From: Chamaelirium japonicum
Lineage: Eukaryota > Streptophyta > Magnoliopsida > Liliales > Melanthiaceae
DNA length: 64,000 bases
Direction: 5' to 3'
Assembly (NCBI GenBank): GCA_947650365.1
Contig: OX393555.1
Location: 78,187,995 to 78,251,994, forward strand
Shown here one piece after another: positions 13,801-24,269 of this stretch (positions are counted from its first letter, which is position 1; every line of letters begins with the position of its first letter). Below the pieces are notes generated by a model that saw only the letters and a list, made by a program, of their open reading frames with translations, searched no databases and was not told the origin of the DNA. The position numbers and the translations under genes were made by a program.

Positions 13801-16800
13801 TCCATTCTAATTCATTCGTACGATCCATTCTAATTTATTCGCAAGATCCATTCTAATTCATTCGTATGATCCATTCTAATTCATTCGTACGATTCATTCT
13901 AAATCATTCGTACGATCCATTATAATTCATTCGTACGATCCATTCTAATTCATTTGGACGAATGTGTCCATTCTAATTCATTCATACGATCCATTCAAGT
14001 TCATTCGCACGATCCATTCTAATTCATTCGTACGATCCATTCTAATTCATTTGTACGATCCATTCTAATTCTTTCATACGAACAATTCTAATTCATTAGA
14101 ACGAATATATCCATTCTAATTCATTCGTACGATCCATTCTAATTCATTCGCATGATCAATTCTAATCCATTCGTACGATCCATTCTAATTCATTCATACG
14201 ATCCATTCTAACTCATTCGTACGATCCATTCTAATTCATTCGCAAGAATGTATCCATTCTAATTCATTTGTATGATCCATTCTAATTTATTCGCACGATC
14301 CATTCTAATTCATTCGTACGATACATTCTAATTCATTCGCACGATCCATTCTTATTCATTCGCACGATCCATTCTAATTCATTCGTACGATCCATTCTAA
14401 TTCATTCAGACGATCCATTCTAATTCATTCGCACGAATCTATCCATTCTAATTCATTCGTACGATCCATTCTAATTTATTCGCACGATCCATTCTAATTC
14501 ATTCGTATGATCCATTCTAATTCATTCGTTTGATCCATTCTAATTCAATCGTACGATCCTTTCTAATTCATGGGTACGATCCATTCTAATTCATTCGTAT
14601 GAATATATCCATTCAAATTCATTCGTATGATCCATTCTAATTAATTCGCACGATCCATTCTAATTCATTCGTACGAACCATTCTAATCCATTCATGCGGT
14701 CCATTCTAATTAATTCATATGATCCATTCTAATTCATTCGTACGATCCATTCTAATTCATTCGCATGAATATATCCATTCAAATTCATTCGTATGATCCA
14801 TTCTAATTAATTAGCACAATCCTTTCTAATTCATTCGTACGAACCATTCTAATACATTCATGCCGTCCATTCTAATTAATTCATATGATCCATTCAAATT
14901 CATTCGTACAATCCATTCTAATTCATTCGTACGATCCATTCTAATTAATTTGTATGATCCAATCTAATTCATTCGCATGAATGTATCTATTCTAATTCAT
15001 TCGTACGATCCATTCTAATTATTTCGCACGATCCATTCAAATTCATTCATACGATCCATTCCAATTCATTCGTACGATCCATTCTAATTTATTCGCACGA
15101 ATGTATCCATTCTAATTCATTCGTACGATCCATTCTAATTCATTCGCACGATCCATTCTAATTCATTCGTACGATCCATTCTAATTCATTCGTACGAATG
15201 TATCCATTCTAATTCATTCATACGATCCATTCTAATTCATTCGCACGATCCATTCTAATTCATTCGTACGATCCATTCTAATTCATTCACACGAATGTAT
15301 CCATTCTAATTCATTCGTATGATCCATTCTAATTCATTCACGCGAATGTATCCATTCGAATGCATTCGTACAATCCATTCTAATTCATTCGCACGATCCA
15401 TTCTAATTTGTTCGTACGATCCATTCTAATTCATTCATATGATCCATTATAATTCATTCGCCCTTTTGTATCCAGTCTAATTCATTCGTACGATCCATTA
15501 TAATTCATTCGTACAATCCATTCTAATTCATTCATATGATCCATTCTAATTCATTCGTACGATCCATTCTAATTCCTTCATACGATCCATTCTAATCCAT
15601 TCGCACAAATGTATCCATTCTAACTCATTCGTACGATCCATTCGAATTCAATCGCACAATCTATTCTAATTCATTCGTACGATCCATTCTAATTCATTCG
15701 TACAATCCATTCTAATTCATTCGCACGAATGTATCCATTCTAATTCATTCGTATGATCTATTCTAATTCATTCGTACGATCCATTCCAATTCATTCGTAC
15801 GATCGATTCTAATTCATTTGCACGAATGTATCCAGTCTAATTCATTCTACGATCCATTATAATTCATTCATACGATCCATTCTAATTAATTCGTACGATC
15901 CATTCTAATTCAATCGTACAATCCATTCTAATTCATTCGTACGATCCATTCTAATTCATTCGAACGAATATATCAATTCTAATTTATTCGTACAATTCAT
16001 TCTTATTCATTCGTATGATCCATTCTAATTCATTCATACGATCCATTCTAATTCATTCGCATGAATATATCCATTCTAATTCATTCGAACGATCCAATCT
16101 AATTCATTCGCACAATCCATTCAAATTCATTCGTATGATCCATTCCAATTCTTTAGTACGATCCATTCTAATTCATTCATACGATCCATTATCATCCATT
16201 TGCACGAATTTATCCATTCTAATTCATTCGTACGATCCATTCTAATTCATTCGCACGATCCATTCTAATTCATTCGCACGATCCATTCGAATTCATTCGT
16301 ATGAATGTATCCATTCTAATTCATTCGTACGATCTATTCTAATTAATTCGCATGATCCATTCTAATTCGTTCGTACGATCCATTCTAATTCATTCGTATG
16401 ATCCATTCTAATTCATTCGCACGAATGTATCCATTCTAATTCATTCGTACGATCTATTCTAATTAATTCGCACGATCCATTCTAATTCATTCGTACGATC
16501 CATTCTAATACATTCGAGCGATTCTGTCTAATTCATTCATACGATCCATTCTAATTCATTCGTACGATCCATTCTAATTCATTCGCACGAATGTATCCAG
16601 TCTAATTCATTCATACGATCCATTCTAATTCATTCACACGATCTATTCAAATTCATTCATACGATTCATTCTAATTCATTCGTATGATCCATTCTAATTC
16701 ATTCGCACGATCCAATCTAATTCATTAGCACGATTGTATCCATTCTAATTCATTAGTACGATCCATTCTAATTCATTCGTACGATCCATTCCAATTTATT

Positions 16801-19324
16801 CGCACAAATATATCCATTCTAATTCATACGTACGATCCATTCTAATTCATTCACACGATCCATTCTAATTCATTCGTACAATCCATTCTAATTAATTTGT
16901 ACGATCCATTCTAATTCATTCGTACGAATGTATCCATTCTAATTCATTCATACGATCCATTCTAAATCATTCGCACGATCCATTCTAATTCATTCGTACG
17001 ATCCATTCTAATTCATTCGCACGAATGTATCCATTCTAATTCATTCGTACGATCCATTCTAATTCGTTCGCACGAATGTATCCATTCTAATTGATCCGTA
17101 TGATCCGTTCTAATTCATTCTCACGATACAGTTAAATTCATTCGTACGATCCATTCTAATTCTTTCATACGATCTATTCTACTTCATTTGTACGATCCAT
17201 TCTAATTCATTCGCACGAATGTATCTAGTCTAATTCGTTCATACGATCCATTATAATTCATTCACACGATCCATTCTAATTCATTCGTATGATCCATTCT
17301 AGTTCATCCGTATGATCCAATCTAATTCATTCGTACGATCCATTCTAATTCATTCGTACGATCCATTCTAATTCATTCGCACGAATATATCCATTCTAAT
17401 TTATTCGTACGATACATTCTAATTCATTCGCATGATCCATTTTAATTCATTCGTACGATCCATTCTAATTCATTCGTACGATCCATTCTAATTCAATCGT
17501 ACGATCCATTCTAATTCATTCGTACGATCCATTCTAATTCATTCATACAATCCATTCTAATTCATCTGCATGATCCATTCTAATTCATTCGTACGATCCA
17601 TTCTAATTCATTCGCACGATCCATTCTAATTCATTCATACGATCCTTTCAAATTCATTTGTACGATCCATTCTAAATCATTCGTACGATCCATTCTAATT
17701 TATTCGCACGACTGTATCCATTCTAATTCATTCGTACGATCCATTCTAATTCATTCGCACGATCAATTCTAATTCATTCATACGATCTATTCTAATTCAT
17801 TCGTACGATCCGTCTTAATTCATTAGCATGATCCATTCTAATTCATTAGTACGATCCATTCTAATTCATTAGCACGTATGTATCCATTCTAATTCATTCG
17901 CACGAATATATCCATTCTAATTCATTCATACGATCCATTCTAATTCATTCACACGATCCATTCTAATTCATTCGTACGATCGATTCTAATTCATTCGCAC
18001 GAATGTATCCATTCTAATTAATTCGTACGATCCATTTTAATTCATTCGCACGATCCATTCTAATTCATTCATACGATCCATTCTAATTCATTCGTATGAT
18101 CCATTCTAATTACATCGTACGATCCATTCTAATTCATTTGTACGATCCATTCTAATTCATTCGCACGAATGTATCTATTCTAACTCATTCGTACGATCTA
18201 TTCTAATTCATTCGCACGAATGTATCTATTCTAATTCATTCGTACGATCCATTCTATTTCATTCGCGTGAATGTATCTATTCTAATTCATTCGTACGATC
18301 CATTCTATTTCTTCTGCACTATCCATTCTAATTCATTCGTACAATCCATTCTAATTCATTCGAACGATCCATTCTAATTCATTCGCAAGAATGTATCCAT
18401 TCTAATTCATTCGTACGATCTATTCTAATTCATTCGTACGATCCATTCTAATTCATTCGCATGAATGTATCCACTCTAATTCATTCGTACGATCCATTCT
18501 AATTCATTCGCACGATCCATTCTAATTCATTCATACAATCCATTCTAATTCATTCGTAGGATCCATTCTTACTCATTCTTACGATCTATTCTAATTCATT
18601 CGCATGAATGTATCCTTTCTAATTCATTTGTACTATCCATTCTAATTCATTCGCATGATGCATTCTAATTTATTCGTACAATCCATTCTAATTCATTCGT
18701 ACGAACCATTCTAATTCATTCGCACGAATGTATACATTCTAATTCATTCGTACGACCCATTCTAATTCATTCGTACGATCCATTCTAATTCATTCATACG
18801 ATCCATTCTAATTCATTCATACGATCCATTCTAATTTATTCGCATGAATATATCCATTCTAATTCATTCGTACGATCCATTCTAATTCATTCGCATGAAC
18901 CATTCTAATTCATTTATACGATCCATTCTAATTCATTCGTACGATACATTCTAATTCATTCGTACGATCCATTCTAATTCATTCGCACGAATGTATCCAT
19001 TCTAATTCATTCGTACAATCCATTCTAATTCATTCGCACGATCAATTATAATTCATTCGTACGATCTATTCTAATTCATTCGTACAATCCATCCTAATTC
19101 ATTCGTATGATCCATTCTAATTCATTAGTAAGATCCATTCGAATTCATTAGCACGTATGTATCCATTCTAATTCATTCATACGATCCATTCTAATTCATT
19201 CGCACGATCCATTCTAATTTATTCGTACGATCCATTCTAATTCATTCGTACGAACCATTCTAATTCATTCGTACGATCCATTCTAATTCAGTCATACAAT
19301 CCATTCTAATTCATTCATATGATC

Positions 19325-20855
19325 TGTTTGGGGATATTTTTTGCTGGTCCGTGCGGCCTTCCTGCAAGACAAAGAAAAACGTAAGAACGGCTGGCTCCCT
19401 TCGGAGCGCAGGCCGTCCGACGCTCAAGTCAATCTCAGGTGATCAAAGGAGAGCTGCAGTCGCTCAAAATGGTAGGGATGAGGTTTTCGAACCTGTACTT
19501 TGGAGCCAGGGGGTGTACCTTTATAACCTTCTGTAGCCTACCAGGCTTCAACACGTCGCGGCACCTTCCCACACCTTCTAGGCCTCATGTGCCGGCCCAC
19601 ATGGGCCTCTGATGGCTTTTGGCGTTTAGCCTGCCATGCGGTGAGGGAGGGGGGAAGTACCTGTCTTGTCGTTGCCAGGTGGATCCTCTGGAATGTTCAA
19701 GTCTGGGATGCCCCAGACCGGCTTTGGCGGGCTTCCGTGGACTACAATCGTCCACGTAGCTTCAGAGGGGTGTCGACACCTGGCGGTCTTTATGCCGTTT
19801 TATTGTGGGCGACCTTTAGGGAGGAAACAGGGGCGAGCTCGCCCCTCATTGCTCCACCTTCTCCATATTTATCAAGAGTCGGGCTTTACAAGAGCGACCT
19901 CTTCGACAAACGGGGATGGACTTCGACGAGCTTCTGTGTGAGCCGTTGATCCGCCACCTTCTTCCTATTGCCAGGAGTCGGGCTCTTGGGAGGGCGACCT
20001 CCTAGACAACAGGTGCGGCCTGGCGAGCTCCTGAGCGCACTACTGGTGCTTGTTGATACCATTTTAAGCTTCCTCTTTGGCCAGAGTTCCTTTGGTCGTT
20101 GGGCGGGCTGCGTGCTCTTGTACGAGCTATGGGTGCTCGTTGTTCCACCTTCTTCTTACTGCTGTGAAGAGTCGGGCTCTCGGGGAGGTGACCTTTTTGA
20201 CGATGGGTACGTGTGATCCGCCACCTTCTCCCTATTGTCAAGAGTCGGACTTTTCAGAGGTGCGACCTCTTCGACAACGGGCGTGACCTGGCGAGCTCCT
20301 GGGCGAGCTAGGGGCAAGCTCCTGGGTGTCCTAATGGAATCACTGGTTTTGCTTGATACGGCGAGCCCTGGGGCGAGCTGTGGGCAAACTCCTGGGCGAG
20401 CTGTTGGCGAGCTCCTAGGCGAGCTAGAGGCGAGCTCCTGGGCGAGATATTGGCGAGCTCCTGGGCGAGTTGGAGGCGAGCTCCTGTGCGGGCTGGGGGC
20501 GAACTCTTGTGTGAGCTCCTCAGGAATCTATCCGCACTCTTACTTGTCGGTTGGTATAGCCGACTCCGAATCATGCTATTTCTTCTCCAATCTGTGACGA
20601 GATGCCGGTGTTTTGGTAGGCATGACGACCTAACTCCCGCTGTTACTACAAGCACCGGGCGGGCTTCCTGGAAGTGTTCTTTAAACTCCAAAAACTGCTC
20701 AGGCCATCAAGCTACTTGCCCTGAATTCGGGCTTAGCTTCGAGGCGACAGAGCGGGCTAAGTGTGGGCTCCTAGTCGAGCTCCTAACTCTTTGAAGTGTG
20801 CCTGATATCAATGTTTGCGTTGACAAGGATGTTGATGCTTCAGCTACCCACATCA
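19325..20855 (-). repeat. 3' LTR of element D
   Basis: 1531 bp, matching 38150-39604 along its length. It is about 76 bp longer, largely because an internal 23-bp repeat run near 20280-20520 has more copies. It abuts target duplication TGATC on the left and polypurine tract on the right. Open frames at 19587-20597 follow LTR sequence on both strands and do not look like genes. Confidence 0.93.
20277..20520. repeat. 23-bp minisatellite inside the D LTR
   Basis: Consecutive units begin GGCGAGCTCCTGGGCGAG and then vary. Spacing is 23 bp where the run is regular. The matching part of the other LTR (about 39110-39310) has fewer units, which accounts for most of the LTR length difference. The shared 23-bp period with the surrounding satellite looks like coincidence because the sequences are unrelated. 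Confidence 0.85.
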
Positions 20856-20872
20856 TTACCCCCTCCTGAGGG
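20856..20872 (-). other. Polypurine tract of element D
   Basis: Read on the minus strand, a purine run centred on AGGAGGGGGTAA ends directly at the 3' LTR start TGATG. This is the usual place and composition for the plus-strand primer of an LTR retrotransposon. Confidence 0.85.
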
Positions 20873-21265
20873 AGCAGCTAAGGGAACATGCCGCTCTCTT
20901 AGGAGTCTAGTGTGAAAGGTTCTATCCCAAATTGTGCGCGGACTTCGTTTGCATGCCGTTCTAGCTTCAGCTGTGGCCAAATTCGAGGTGAACTGGAGGC
21001 GCGCTCCTGCTCACAACGGGGGCGCCCTGAGCGAGCTGTTGCTGGCGTGGTCGCCTCCTCCTCACCGCTCTCACCACTGGCGCTTGCGATGAGGGCCCTG
21101 TACTATCGCTACATGTCTTTTGAATGAGACATCGAGGGCAATGCTGCTATCTCTAAGGAGCACCGAGCAGGTTTCCTGTAAATGTTCTTTAAAATCCAAG
21201 ACCTGCTCAGGTCATCAAGCTACTTGCCCAAAATTCGGGCGTAGCTCCGATGCCCAAAGTGCGGA
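20873..21265. other. D internal spacer, nothing recognised
   Basis: About 390 bp of GC-rich sequence between the polypurine tract and the 204-bp repeats. It includes a piece (about 21165-21250) that echoes the LTR part near 20660-20750 (shared CCTGCTCAGG and CATCAAGCTACTTGCCC). I see no gene. Confidence 0.6.
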
Positions 21266-22890
21266 CTCTGGCTCGGCGTCTCATTGGTGAGACCTCGAGG
21301 ACGATGCTGCTATGTCCAAGGAACGCAGCTACCTGCTGCCTACAAGCGCCGGGCGGGCCGGGAGCATCAGCCGCGAGCGATCTCCTTCCGGTGCGAGCTC
21401 GTCACACACGGTCAGGGTCTGCATCGGGCGAGCTGCGGGCACCTGCTGCAGGCGACCATACGGCATGGGCTCTGGCTCGGCGTCTCATTAGTGAGACCTC
21501 GAGGACGATGCTGCTATGTCCAAGGAACGCAGCTACCTGCTGCCTACAAGCGCCGGGCGGGCTGGGAGCATCAGCCGCGAGCGATCTCCTTCAGGTGCGA
21601 GCTCGTCACACGCGGTCAGGGTCTGCATTGGGCGAGCTACGGGCACCTGCCGTAAGCGACCATACGGCACGGGCTCTGGCTCGGCGTCTTATTGGTGAGA
21701 CCTCGAGGATGATGCTACTATGTCCAAGGAACACAGCTACCTATTGCCTACAAGCGCCGGGCGGGCCGGGAGCATCAGCCGCAAGCGATCTCCTTCCAGT
21801 GCGAGCTCGTCAAACAAAGTCAGGGTCTGCATCGGGCGAGCTGCGGGCACCTGCCGCAGGCGACCATGCGGTGCGGGCTCTGGCTCGGCGTCTCATTGGT
21901 GAGACCGGGACGATGCTGCTATGTCCAAGGAACGCAGCTACCTGCTGCCTACAAGCGCTGGGCGGGCCAGGAGCATCAGCTGTGAGTGTTCGGTGTGAGC
22001 TTGCCACATGCGGCGAGGGTCTGCATCGGGCGAGCTGCGGGCACCTGCCGCAGGGGACCTTGCGACGCGGGCTCTGGCTCGGCGTCTCATTGGTGAGACC
22101 TCGAGGACGATGCTGCTATGTCCAAGGAACGAAGCTACCTGCTGCCTACAAGCGCTGGGCGGGCCAGGAGCATCAGCCGTGAGTGATCTCCTTCCGGTGT
22201 GAGCTTGCCACACGCGGCTAGGGTCTGCATCGGGCGAGCTGCGGGCACCTGCCACAGGCGACCTTGCGTCGCGGGCACTGGCTCGGTGTCTCATTGGTGA
22301 GACCTCGAGGACAATACTGCTATGTCCAAGGAACACAGCTACCTGCTGCCTACAAGCACCGGGCGGGCCGGGAGCATCAGCCGCGAGCGATCTCCTTCCG
22401 GTGCGAGCTCGTCACACGCGGTCAGGGTCTGCATCGGGCGAGCTGCGGGCACCTGCCGCAGGCGACCTTGCGGCGCGGGCTCTGGCTCGGTGTCTCATTG
22501 GTGAGACCTCGAGGACGATTCTGCTATGTCCAAGGAACGCAGCTACCTGCTGCCTACAAGTGCTGGGCGGGCCAGGAGCATCAGCCATGAGTGATCTCCT
22601 TTCGGTGTAAGCTTGCCACACGCGGCTAGTGTCTGCATCGGGCGAGCTGTGGGCACCTGCCGCAGGCGACCTTGCGGCACGGGTTCTGGCTCGGCTTCTC
22701 ATTGGTGAGACCTCGAGGACGATGCTGCTATATCCAAGGAACGGAGCTACCTGCTTCCTATAAGCACTAGGCGGGCCAGGAGCATCAGCCGCGAGTGATC
22801 TCCTTCCAGTGTGAGCTTGGCACACGCAGCCAGGGTCTGCATCGGGCGAGCTGTGGGCACCTACCGCAGGCGACCTTACACAGAGGGGCG
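21266..22890. repeat. 204-bp tandem repeat array in element D
   Basis: Eight copies start with CTCTGGCTCGG or a variant at 21266, 21470, 21674, 21878, 22072, 22276, 22480 and 22684. Spacing is 204 bp except one 194-bp step. Because 204 is divisible by three, frames stay open across copies (for example 21250-22182) without implying a protein. The array lies in the untranslated 3' part of D. Confidence 0.93.
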
Positions 22891-22959
22891 TGGTGATCCT
22901 TCTGTCTGCTGACCTGCTCCTGCTGAATGGTATTCCGCTCTGCGAAGTCGGCTACAGGG

Positions 22960-23397
22960 TGTGACAGCAGGCCGCGTAAGATGTCTTCATCGCACCTGCC
23001 TGTGGTATCATCAGGTCGCTCAACGAGCTAAGCTGCGTGTCATCAAGCCGCGTAAAGTATCTTCGTCGCGTCTGCCCGTGATATCACCAGGTCGCTTAAA
23101 GAGCTTTAAGTTGTGTCGCGTCTACCCATGATATCACCAGGTCGCTCATCGAGCTAAGCTACGTGGCATCAGGTCATGTAAGGTGTCTCCGCCGCGTCTG
23201 CCCTTGATGTCACCAGGTCGCTCAACGAGCTAAGCTGCGTGGCATCAAGCCGCATAAGGTATCTTCGTCGCGTCTGCCCGTGATGTCACCAAATCGCTCA
23301 ATGAGCTAAGCTGCGCGGCATCAGGCCGCGTAAGCTGTTTCCGCCGCGTCTGCCCGTGATGTCACCAGGTCACTCAATGAGCTAAGCTGCATGGCAT
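22960..23397. repeat. 76-bp tandem repeat array in element D
   Basis: Units marked CGCGTCTGCCCGTGAT or a variant start near 22991, 23067, 23117, 23193, 23269 and 23345, mostly 76 bp apart with one short unit. The array is interrupted at 23397 by element A and resumes at 35982, where the sequence continues the same unit. Confidence 0.88.
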
Positions 23398-23435
23398 TAT
23401 GGGTGCAAATTTTGGCAGAAGTCTACCAACTATCG

Positions 23436-23690
23436 CGGGACCCACCGGCCCTGCTTGGTGGGCCCACGAGGACTACCGTAGGACCCACCGGCCCTGCCTG
23501 GTGGGCCCACGAAGACTCCAGCGGGACCCACCGGCCATGCTTGGTGGGCCCACGAGGACTACCGCAGGACCCACCGGCCCTGCCTGGTGGGCCCACTTAG
23601 ACTCCAGCGGGACCCACTGGCCCTTCCTGTGGAATCCTCCGGAGACAGCAGCGGGACCCACCAGCCCTGCCTGGGGGATCCCCGGATACG
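23436..23690. repeat. 43-bp minisatellite inside the A LTR
   Basis: About five units begin GGGACCCACCGGCCCTGC and include the perfect 10-bp palindrome GTGGGCCCAC. Equivalent runs occur in every LTR of the family (about 35310-35550, 43160-43390, 52060-52250, 56830-57040 and 59800-60020) with differing copy number. They create spurious open frames rich in Gly, Pro and Trp. Confidence 0.9.
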
Positions 23691-23735
23691 ACAGCAGAAA
23701 CCACCGTTTACCCCGGAATCCCTCTTCGAGAATTC

Positions 23736-23743
23736 TATAAATA
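23736..23743 (+). promoter_or_regulatory. LTR TATA box (TATAAATA)
   Basis: TATAAATA is conserved in all six LTRs of this family: 35608-35615, 43101-43108 (minus), 51990-51997 (minus), 56746-56753 (minus) and 60074-60081. Its position past the middle of the LTR fits a U3 promoter with the transcription start shortly downstream. Confidence 0.85.
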
Positions 23744-24109
23744 GCAGACCCTTCGAATGTAAATGGATCCAAAATTGAGTTTCAGAAACTAGAGCTCTGG
23801 AATTTTCAGCTTCCCATCTTTCAATCCTCCTCGATCTTCTTCTTGTCTTTAGAGAGGTCGAAGAAACTTCAGTGACACTCGGCCTGTCGAGGTCACTTCA
23901 AGCAAGTGTTAGTGAATTCGGGTTGCTCCCTATAGCACGGAGACATAGGCTTCGGCTGAACTCTGAGATCACCTCTCGTGTCAAACTCTCTCTGTTTGCA
24001 TATTGAAAACAGTAACTCCAATCAGCAGATCGAACAACGATCTTCGACTCGAACTTCAATTGACTGGTGCGGCGAAGTCTTCGGGTCGGCACGAAGATTT
24101 TCCCCCACA

Positions 24110-24132
24110 GTTTGGCGCCGTCTGTGGGATCG
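24110..24132 (+). other. Primer-binding site of element A
   Basis: Directly after the LTR comes TTTGGCGCCGTCTGTGGGA. Starting at TGG, the first nine bases TGGCGCCGT match the complement of the 3' end of plant tRNA-Asp as I recall it, and the rest match only partly. The same site follows the LTRs of B, C and E, and a close variant follows that of D. Confidence 0.8.
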
Positions 24133-24168
24133 AGCAAGAAGTCTAGTTTGCCCTACAACAAGTTTTAC

Positions 24169-24226
24169 ATCGGTTGAGCAGACAACCGATCAAACTTCGT
24201 AGCCCCTTCGATTGAGCAGACAACCG
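24169..24226 (+). other. Paired leader stem-loops of element A
   Basis: The first hairpin (24169-24190) has 8-bp arms ATCGGTTG and CAACCGAT around loop AGCAGA. A second, weaker one at 24209-24226 has the same loop. Equivalent pairs sit between primer-binding site and gag in B and E, and one lies in C. Retroelement leaders often carry packaging or dimerisation signals here; that role is inference. Confidence 0.75.
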
Positions 24227-24269
24227 TTAGGATACCGGCACTCTCGTTGCACCCTTCGCTCTCTACTAA

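Larger units (their letters stand above)
1..19324. repeat. Satellite array, block 1 (23/28-bp units)
   Basis: This is a near-continuous tandem array. The basic unit is 23 bp, with core ATTCTAATTCATTCG followed by eight bases ending in GATCC. A longer 28-bp unit, marked by CGCACGAATGTATCC, recurs after every three to six 23-bp units, so the higher-order spacing is 97, 120, 143 or 166 bp (for example marker starts at 11265, 11385 and 11505). Most of the block is in one orientation, with inverted patches between about 3.4 and 7.8 kb. The last five bases (TGATC, 19320-19324) are the left target duplication of element D. Open frames inside it, such as 12009-12203 and 16015-16245, only translate the repeat. 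I do not recognise the satellite as a named family. Confidence 0.97.
23398..24109 (+). repeat. 5' LTR of element A
   Basis: 712 bp, matching 35270-35981. The family LTR runs from TGTGGGTGCAAATTTTGG to TTTTCCCCCACA, although this copy starts slightly differently. It contains about five 43-bp repeats and a clear TATA box. The primer-binding site follows at once. Confidence 0.95.

Noticed and set aside
1-19319. CRISPR-like regular short repeat
   Set aside because: Units are contiguous with no unique spacers, and the surrounding elements are plant retrotransposons.
20277-20520. Possible link between D's 23-bp LTR repeat and the 23-bp satellite
   Set aside because: The period is the same but the sequences are unrelated in composition and motif.
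21250-22182. 310-residue open frame
   Set aside because: It runs through the 204-bp repeats, whose length is a multiple of three, on the strand opposite to D's gag. No family resemblance and no unique part.
23391-23740. Gly/Pro/Trp-rich frames in the LTRs (also near 35256-35650, 52049-52307 and 59754-60119)
   Set aside because: They are produced by the 43-bp LTR repeats and appear on both strands.
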